A stretch of 64,000 nt of DNA. Source: JANRKF01 sp033763575. Its GTDB lineage: Bacteria > Pseudomonadota > Alphaproteobacteria > Rickettsiales > SXRF01. The position numbers and the translations under genes were made by a program. The notes beneath the pieces are model-generated. The model made no database searches. It was given only the letters and a program-made list of their open reading frames with translations, and had not been told where the DNA came from. Position 1 is the first letter of the stretch. The number at the start of each line of letters is the position of its first letter. Where the stretch lies: assembly GCA_033763575.1 (NCBI GenBank), contig JANRKF010000006.1:1-64000 (forward strand), given 5' to 3'. Positions 58,611 through 64,000 of the stretch are shown here, piece after piece.

Positions 58611-61115
58611 ATGACTGATGAAAGCTCGAAAAAAGACACGCTGAAGGTGGCAAACCCAGGCAAGCTGTCCCTCACCAAGACCATTGAAAGTGGCAAGGTG
58701 AAGCAGAACTTCACGCATGGGCGCTCCAAATCCGTGACGGTGGAAGTCAAGCGCACGCGCACCTTCCAGCAGGGCTCTGCGGGTATGGTCGAGGTGAAGC
58801 CTGCTTTCACGCCGCCCGGACACCCGTCTTCCCCGATGCATGCCGCCGGTGACCGCCATCTGACGCAGGATGAGCAGCAAGCGCGCCTGAAGGCGCTCAA
58901 AACTGCCGAGGAGAATTTCCGGCAGGCTCCGCCGCCGGTTCCGCGTCGTGCGGATGTAGCGTCTGATGATGCGGCGCCGGAAGCGGCAGAAACCGCTGCG
59001 GATGAGCGTCCGGAGGCCTCCTCCGGTATTGTGCGCCCGAAAAAGCCGATCGGCGTGGAGGCCGCTCGCGATAAAACCAATGTCAACCTGGCCGCGCCGC
59101 TGGTGGCCAACCCGAACAAACCGGCCCGCACGCTTACCACTCCTGCGGATGAACCGGAAGATCGCAGTGACAAATCAGGCAAAGGCGGAAAACTGAAATT
59201 ACGCAGCGGCGATGAACGCCGTGCTGGCGGTAAAATCACCGTGGTGCAGGCGCTTTCCAATATCGAAGACAGCCGCGTGCGTTCGCTCGCCTCCATGCGC
59301 CGCCAGCGCGAAAAGGCGATGAAAAAAGCCATGGGCGTGCAGACGCCGACGGAAAAAGTCATCCGCGATGTGGTGATTCCGGAAGCGATCACCGTGCAGG
59401 AGCTGGCCAACCGTATGGCCGAGCGTGCGGTGGATGTCATCCGCACCCTCATGAAACTGGGCGTGATGGCGACGGCCAACCAGTCGATCGATGCCGATAC
59501 CGCCGAGTTGGTGGTCGGCGAGTTCGGCCATAAATTCAAGCGCGTCACCGAAGGCGATGTCGAAAATATCATCCAGGACGATGCGGTGGAGCCGGAAGGT
59601 TCGCTCCAGCCGCGCCCTCCGGTCGTCACCATCATGGGTCACGTTGACCACGGTAAAACCTCGCTGCTGGATTCTCTGCGCAAGACCGACGTGGTGGCCA
59701 AAGAGGCCGGCGGCATCACCCAGCATATCGGCGCCTATCAGGTGACGGTGGCAAGCGGCAACAAAATCACCTTCCTCGATACGCCGGGCCACGAAGCCTT
59801 CACCGCCATGCGCGCGCGCGGCGCAAAGATTACCGACATTGTCATTCTCGTGGTCGCCGCCGATGACGGCATCATGGCGCAGACCAAGGAAGCGATTTCC
59901 CATGCCAAGGCGGCGGGCGTGCCCATCATTGTGGCGGTCAATAAAATCGATAAGCCGGGCGCGGATGCCAACCGGGTGAAACAGGAACTGATGCAGCATG
60001 ACCTCGTGCCGGAAGAATTCGGCGGCGATGTGATGGTGGTCGAAGTCTCCGCTAAAACCGGACAGGGCCTCGACAAGCTGGTCGAAACGATTTTGCTGCA
60101 GGCCGAAGTGCTGGAGCTGAAAGCAAATCCGGATCGCGCCGCTGCCGGCGTGGTGGTGGAAGCCAAGCTTGACCAGGGCAAAGGTGTGGTCACTACGGTG
60201 CTGATGCAAAAAGGGTCGCTGAATGTCGGCGATGTGGTGGTTGCAGGCCCGGCCTACGGCAAGGTGCGTATGCTGATCGACGATAAGGGCGAGCCTCTTA
60301 AAACAGCCATCCCCGGTATGCCGGTGCAGTTGCTCGGCCTGAATATCGCCCCGGAAGCGGGCGACAGCTTCTCGGTGGTGGAAAATGAAAAAACGGCGCG
60401 TGACATTGCGGAATACCGCGCCCGCCGCATCCGCGAACAGAACGTGGTGGCTTCGGCCCGCACGATGGACAGCCTGTTCGGCGAGGCCGCCGGAACGAAT
60501 GCGAAAGAGCTGCCGGTGATCGTGAAAGGTGACGTGCAGGGTTCGGTGGAAGCCATCGTCGGCTCGCTGGCCAAATTCACCACCGATGAGGTGACGGTGC
60601 GGGCGCTGCATTCCGGCGTGGGCGGCATCACCGAATCGGACATCACGCTGGCCAAGGCCACGGGGGCGATGATTATCGCCTTCAACGTGCGCGCCACGCC
60701 GAAAGCCAAGGAAATTGCCAGCCGCGAGCAAATCAATATCCGTTATTATTCGATCATCTATAATGTGGTCGATGATGTGAAGGCGGCGCTTTCGGGCATG
60801 CTTTCGCCGACGCTGCAGGAAAATTTCCTGGGCTACGCCGAAATCCGCGAAGTGTTCAACATCACGAAATCGGGCAAGGTCGCAGGTTGCATGGTCACTG
60901 ACGGCGTCATCAAGCGCGGCTGTAAAGTCCGCCTGCTGCGTGACAGCGTGGTGATCCACGAAGGCACGCTGAAAACGCTGAAACGCTTCAAAGACGAAGT
61001 GAAAGAAGTGAAAAACGGCCTCGAATGCGGCATGGCCTTTGAAAATTACGAAGACATCCGCGTCGGCGACCAGATCGAATGTTTCGAGGTCGAGGAAGTG
61101 GCAAGAACAGTGTAG
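58611..61115 (+). CDS. infB: Translation initiation factor IF-2
   Basis: The 834-residue GTPase has a long N-terminal Pro/Ala/Lys-rich part, an IF2N domain, the G domain from about residue 335 (IMGHVDHGKTSLLDSLRK, DTPGHEAFTAMRARGA, NKIDKPGA), and C-terminal beta-barrel domains. It places initiator tRNA on the 30S. Its stop codon lies at the edge of an inverted heptamer element that separates it from rbfA. Confidence 0.97.
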   Translation: MTDESSKKDTLKVANPGKLSLTKTIESGKVKQNFTHGRSKSVTVEVKRTRTFQQGSAGMVEVKPAFTPPGHPSSPMHAAGDRHLTQDEQQARLKALKTAEENFRQAPPPVPRRADVASDDAAPEAAETAADERPEASSGIVRPKKPIGVEAARDKTNVNLAAPLVANPNKPARTLTTPADEPEDRSDKSGKGGKLKLRSGDERRAGGKITVVQALSNIEDSRVRSLASMRRQREKAMKKAMGVQTPTEKVIRDVVIPEAITVQELANRMAERAVDVIRTLMKLGVMATANQSIDADTAELVVGEFGHKFKRVTEGDVENIIQDDAVEPEGSLQPRPPVVTIMGHVDHGKTSLLDSLRKTDVVAKEAGGITQHIGAYQVTVASGNKITFLDTPGHEAFTAMRARGAKITDIVILVVAADDGIMAQTKEAISHAKAAGVPIIVAVNKIDKPGADANRVKQELMQHDLVPEEFGGDVMVVEVSAKTGQGLDKLVETILLQAEVLELKANPDRAAAGVVVEAKLDQGKGVVTTVLMQKGSLNVGDVVVAGPAYGKVRMLIDDKGEPLKTAIPGMPVQLLGLNIAPEAGDSFSVVENEKTARDIAEYRARRIREQNVVASARTMDSLFGEAAGTNAKELPVIVKGDVQGSVEAIVGSLAKFTTDEVTVRALHSGVGGITESDITLAKATGAMIIAFNVRATPKAKEIASREQINIRYYSIIYNVVDDVKAALSGMLSPTLQENFLGYAEIREVFNITKSGKVAGCMVTDGVIKRGCKVRLLRDSVVIHEGTLKTLKRFKDEVKEVKNGLECGMAFENYEDIRVGDQIECFEVEEVARTV

Positions 61116-61177
61116 TCGTTGGTCGCCAGTCTTTGGTCTCGGGGGACTAAAGACAAAAGACCAGAGACCAGGGACTA
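61115..61177 (+). repeat. Inverted heptamer array between infB and rbfA
   Basis: Nine 7-base units run without a gap. The first four have GTC first (GTCGTTG, GTCGCCA, GTCTTTG, GTCTCGG); the last five carry GAC in the middle (GGGACTA, AAGACAA, AAGACCA, GAGACCA, GGGACTA). The array fills the gap from the infB stop nearly to rbfA, and its last unit gives the only Shine-Dalgarno-like GGGA. Confidence 0.95.
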
Positions 61178-61181
61178 TTTT

Positions 61182-61586
61182 ATGGCAAAACTACACGATT
61201 TATTTTCACAAAAAGGCTCGGCAGGACAGCGTCCGAAGCGGGTGGGCGAGGAAATCCGCCGGAGTCTTGCGGATATTTTCCTGCGCGGCGAGTGCAACTT
61301 TCCCGATTTGCTGGGCCATTCCATTACCGTATCGGAAGTGCGGGTGGCGCCCGATATGAAAAACGCCACGGCGTTCGTCATGCCGCTGGCCGGGAATAAC
61401 AAAAAAGAATTGCTCGATGCCCTGAAAATCGCCGCGCCCGAACTGCGCTATCTTGTTTCCAAAAAGATGCAGCTGCGCTATATGCCACGCATCCATTTCG
61501 CCCTCGACGAATCCTTTGAAGTGGCCGAAAAGATCGACCTCCTGCTCAAAAAGCCGGAAGTGGCCAAAGACCTCGAACCCAAATAA
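61182..61586 (+). CDS. rbfA: Ribosome-binding factor RbfA
   Basis: The 134-residue cold-shock factor has RPKRVGEEIRRSLADIFLRGE and VSEVRVAPDMKNATAFVMPL, then LRYMPRIHFALDESFEVAEKID. It binds 30S precursors. ATG 61182 begins right after the heptamer element and matches the family start. The stop overlaps truB by one base. Confidence 0.93.
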   Translation: MAKLHDLFSQKGSAGQRPKRVGEEIRRSLADIFLRGECNFPDLLGHSITVSEVRVAPDMKNATAFVMPLAGNNKKELLDALKIAAPELRYLVSKKMQLRYMPRIHFALDESFEVAEKIDLLLKKPEVAKDLEPK

Positions 61587-62533
61587 TGCACGGCTTCATC
61601 AACCTCAACAAGCCGCTCGGCCTGTCCTCGGCGCAGGCTGTGGAACGGGTGAAGAAAATACTTCGTTCGTCATTGCGAGCCGAAGGCGAAGCAATCCAGC
61701 CTGGATTGCCGCGTCGCTCCGCTCCTCGCAATGACATAAAGATAGGCCATGCCGGAACGCTTGACCCACTGGCTTCCGGGGTGCTGGTGCTGGCGCTGGG
61801 CGAGGCGACCAAGCTGGTGAACTACGCCCAGGATGCTCAGAAAGCCTATGAATTTACAGCCACATGGGGCGAGGCGCGTGATACCGACGATGCCGAGGGA
61901 GCGGTCGTCGCGACCTCCGATAAACGCCCGGCGCAAGCGGAAATAGAAGCGATCCTGCCGCAATTCACCGGGGAAATCATGCAGGCTCCCCCGGCCTTTT
62001 CCGCGATCAAAATGGGCGGGAAACGGGCCTATGCCATGGCGCGGGCGGGCGAGGCGCCAGAAATGCAGGCGCGGCCGGTGCGGGTAGACAGGTTGCAGGT
62101 GACAGGTGACAGGGGGCAGAAAGATTCCCATGCCACCTCATTCTTCATAGAATGCGGCAAAGGCACCTATATCCGGTCACTGGCACGCGATATGGGGCAG
62201 CAATTGGGGGTTTACGGCTATGTTTCCATGCTGCGGCGGGTGGGGGTAGGAAAATTCGGTATTTCCGATGCGATTTCGCTGGATAAACTGGAAGAAATGG
62301 TGCATAAGGGCGACCTCGGTTTTTTAAAGCCGCCTCAGTGGGTGCTGGACGACATCTTGGCATTCACGCTGAACGAGGCGGAAGCGGGCATGCTGAAGCG
62401 TGGCCAGGCGATTGAGAAACACCCTGCTCTTGCAAGCGATCAGATTGTCGCCTGTGTGCTCGGGGGCACGCTCATTGCCGTCGGTCGCACAGATGCGCGC
62501 TTTCTGAAGCCGGAGAGAGTGTTTAATTTATAA
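61586..62533 (+). CDS. truB: tRNA pseudouridine-55 synthase with two in-frame repeat insertions
   Basis: TruB makes pseudouridine 55 in the T loop. The 315-residue protein has GFINLNKPLGLSSAQAVERVKK, the catalytic GHAGTLDPLASGVLVLALG (D60), and GKGTYIRSLARDMGQ. Residues about 28-50 (RSSLRAEGEAIQPGLPRRS) come from a palindromic repeat placed just before the catalytic loop, and residues about 168-178 (DRLQVTGDRGQ) from a heptamer array. Homologues lack both. The frame is kept. Confidence 0.92.
   Translation: MHGFINLNKPLGLSSAQAVERVKKILRSSLRAEGEAIQPGLPRRSAPRNDIKIGHAGTLDPLASGVLVLALGEATKLVNYAQDAQKAYEFTATWGEARDTDDAEGAVVATSDKRPAQAEIEAILPQFTGEIMQAPPAFSAIKMGGKRAYAMARAGEAPEMQARPVRVDRLQVTGDRGQKDSHATSFFIECGKGTYIRSLARDMGQQLGVYGYVSMLRRVGVGKFGISDAISLDKLEEMVHKGDLGFLKPPQWVLDDILAFTLNEAEAGMLKRGQAIEKHPALASDQIVACVLGGTLIAVGRTDARFLKPERVFNL
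61668..61735. repeat. Palindromic repeat (CGTCATTGCGAG type) inside truB
   Basis: GTCATTGCGAG and CTCGCAATGAC are perfect 11-base arms, with GCAATCCAG and CTGGATTGC inside them also paired. It is the same family as the element at 29757. It is translated in frame. Confidence 0.93.
62087..62119 (+). repeat. Heptamer array (GACAGGT) inside truB
   Basis: Units GACAGGT 62087, TGCAGGT 62094, GACAGGT 62101, GACAGGG 62108 and GGCAG 62115 keep a 7-base period and the frame. The word is the complement of the array in the uracil-DNA glycosylase gene. Confidence 0.93.
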
Positions 62534-62552
62534 CCTATAAGGAGAAGCTACG

Positions 62553-62843
62553 ATGTCGAATAAAGCGAAACAAGCCAGCATTGCTGGCGTTGCAAAACAA
62601 GATATTATCAAGGAATACGCCACCAAGGAAGGCGATTCCGGTTCACCGGAAGTGCAGGTGGCGTTGCTCACTGGCCGCATCAACCACCTGACCGAGCATT
62701 TCGGCACCCATAAGAAAGACCACCACTCGCGTCGTGGCCTGTTGATTATGGTTGGCCGCCGCCGCCGTCTGCTGGATTATCTGAAAAGCAAAGATACCGG
62801 CCGTTATGAGAACCTGATTAAGAAATTGGGCATCAGGAAATAG
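62553..62843 (+). CDS. rpsO: 30S ribosomal protein uS15
   Basis: The S15 protein has GDSGSPEVQVALLTGRINHLTEHF, HKKDHHSRRGLLIMVGRRRRLLDYL and the ending YENLIKKLGIRK. It is 96 residues instead of the usual 89 because of a short N-terminal extension (SNKAKQAS); AAGGAGAAG precedes ATG 62553, which supports the extended start. It binds 16S rRNA. pnp follows, as in most bacteria. Confidence 0.95.
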   Translation: MSNKAKQASIAGVAKQDIIKEYATKEGDSGSPEVQVALLTGRINHLTEHFGTHKKDHHSRRGLLIMVGRRRRLLDYLKSKDTGRYENLIKKLGIRK

Positions 62844-62853
62844 CTACAAGGGG

Positions 62854-62932
62854 CTAGGTTCTAGGGGCTAGGTGCTAGTAAAGCGGCGTTAAAATGCCTT
62901 TTTACTAGACCCTAGAGCCAAGCGCCTAGCGC
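62854..62932 (+). repeat. Inverted heptamer array around a terminator-like hairpin between rpsO and pnp
   Basis: CTAG recurs every 7 bases at 62854, 62861, 62868 and 62875, and again at 62905, 62912, (CAAG) 62919 and 62926. Between them TAAAGCGGC and GCCTTTTTA make an imperfect hairpin with a T run, likely an rpsO terminator. Confidence 0.9.
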
Positions 62933-62961
62933 CTTTCATCAACACGAAAGGAAATAGAAGA

Positions 62962-64000
62962 ATGTTTAATATCACCAAAAAATCAATCGAATGGGCGGGT
63001 AAAACCTTGACGCTGGAAACCGGGCGCATTGCGCGTCAGGCCGACGGTGCGGTACTCGCCACCTATGGTAATACGTCGGTGCTGTGTACCGTGGTCGGTG
63101 CAAAAGCGGCGAAGCCGGATGTGGATTTCTTCCCGCTCACCGTGCATTACCAGGAAAAAGCATTCGCAGCCGGCAAAATCCCCGGCGGTTTTTTCAAGCG
63201 CGAAGGCAAGCCGAGCGAGAAGGAAGTGCTCACTTCCCGCCTGATCGACCGGCCGATTCGCCCGCTCTTTCCGGATGGCTTCTATAACGAAGTGCAGGTG
63301 GTGTGCACCCTGCTTTCGCACGATCTTGAAAATGATGCCGATATTGTCGCCCTGGTTGGCGCGTCGGCGGCGCTTACCCTTTCCGGCATCCCGTTCATGG
63401 GGCCGATCGGTGCGGCGCGTGTGGGCTATATCGATGGCCAGTATGTCATCAACCCGATGAAGTCCGAACTCGAAGGCAGCGCGCTCGATCTCGTCGTTGC
63501 CGCGACCGCCCGCTCGGTGATGATGGTGGAATCGGAAGCGAAAGAACTTTCGGAAGAAGTGATGCTGGGCGCGGTAGTAGCCGGTCACAAAGCCATGCAG
63601 CCGGTCATCGCGATGATTATCGAACTGGCGGAACAAGCTGCCAAGGATCCGTGGGACTTCCAATACAGCGTTAACGATGAGCTGATGAACCGCGTGATGT
63701 TCCTTGCGGAAGCAGGGCTGGTCGAGGCTTACAAGCTCACGGTGAAACAGGAGCGCTCGAACAAGCTCGATGAAGTGAAGAAACACGCGAAACATACGCT
63801 GGTTGAAGAAGGTTTCGATGAGAAAACCGTCGGCAATTACCTGAAGAAAATCGAGCAGGACATTGTGCGCGGCGAGCTGGTGAAAACCAAAAAACGTATC
63901 GATGGCCGTGGCCCGGAAAATATCCGCCAAATTGATTGCCAGGTCGGCGTGCTGCCGATGGTGCACGGTTCGGCCCTGTTCACCCGCGGTGAAACGCAGG
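62962..64000 (+). CDS. pnp: Polyribonucleotide nucleotidyltransferase, N-terminal part (partial)
   Basis: The first 346 codons of PNPase are in the window; the gene continues beyond it. The first RNase PH domain has GRIARQADGAVLATYGNTSVLCTVV, the RNA-binding loop GGFFKREGKPSEKEVLTSRLIDRPIRPLFPDGF and DIVALVGASAALTLSGIPF. The all-helical linker and start of the second RNase PH domain (RIDGRGPENIRQIDC) follow. PNPase degrades RNA with phosphate. AAAGGAAA precedes the ATG. Confidence 0.97.
   Translation, partial: MFNITKKSIEWAGKTLTLETGRIARQADGAVLATYGNTSVLCTVVGAKAAKPDVDFFPLTVHYQEKAFAAGKIPGGFFKREGKPSEKEVLTSRLIDRPIRPLFPDGFYNEVQVVCTLLSHDLENDADIVALVGASAALTLSGIPFMGPIGAARVGYIDGQYVINPMKSELEGSALDLVVAATARSVMMVESEAKELSEEVMLGAVVAGHKAMQPVIAMIIELAEQAAKDPWDFQYSVNDELMNRVMFLAEAGLVEAYKLTVKQERSNKLDEVKKHAKHTLVEEGFDEKTVGNYLKKIEQDIVRGELVKTKKRIDGRGPENIRQIDCQVGVLPMVHGSALFTRGETQ

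Noticed and set aside
59199..60959. Open frame of 586 codons antisense to infB
   Set aside because: Same effect as in gyrB; the product is His-rich with no domain and no ribosome site.

Overview
The window is a gene-dense, G+C-moderate segment of an alphaproteobacterial chromosome. This is inferred from gene content and order: rpsT - rhodanese - dnaA - dnaN - recF - gyrB, a LdtR-type MarR regulator beside rpmB, a CobS/CobT pair with a J-domain protein, aerobic ubiquinone genes (ubiG, ubiB, ubiE), pccA/pccB, a pyrB/pyrC pair near tol genes, and rimP-nusA-infB-rbfA-truB-rpsO-pnp. I cannot name the genus. No rRNA, CRISPR array, prophage or transposase gene is visible.

Layout. 0-4 kb: end of pccB, a small membrane protein, pccA and a GT-C type membrane glycosyltransferase. 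4-10 kb: lipB, tRNA-Leu(GAG), rimO, aspS, a UPF0114 protein, a nitrilase-family hydrolase and marC. 10-15.7 kb: ubiG, two TPR-fused enzymes (GNAT and methyltransferase), lysC, a nitronate monooxygenase-like gene and an unknown gene. 15.7-23.3 kb: pyrB, a second membrane glycosyltransferase, pyrC, ybgC and tolQRAB (no pal next to them). 23.3-27 kb: an inactive-looking histidine kinase and two unknown genes. 27-34 kb: groESL, a type-5 uracil-DNA glycosylase, ubiB, ubiE, mutM and rpsT. 34-42.2 kb: dnaA region. 42.2-50.7 kb: an AT-richer accessory stretch with a broken methyltransferase gene, a TonB-dependent receptor, two fatty-acid desaturases, a LuxI/FeeM-like acyltransferase, YfiR, a CHASE8 histidine kinase and a MarR regulator. 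51-55.4 kb: cobT, a zinc-ribbon protein, cobS, a J-domain protein and an Ala-rich membrane-anchored protein. 55.6-64 kb: a translation operon with a vapBC module set between rimP and nusA.

The most unusual structure is not a gene. At least eight loci carry short arrays with a strict 7- or 8-base period. In four intergenic loci the array is followed by its own inverted complement (groES/groEL, infB/rbfA, rpsO/pnp with period 7; ubiE/mutM with period 8). In four genes (lipB, a nitronate monooxygenase, a uracil-DNA glycosylase and truB) a single-orientation array sits in frame. Other palindromic elements lie in frame in truB, ubiE and mutM, form the 3' end of the glycosylase gene, and fill the dnaN-recF and ferredoxin-yggT gaps. 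The second notable object is a sensor kinase (23.3-25.1 kb) that has lost its phospho-acceptor histidine and its ATP-binding glycine boxes but keeps an intact reading frame. The third is the desaturase/acyltransferase cluster set between a TonB receptor and its usual YfiR-kinase partners.
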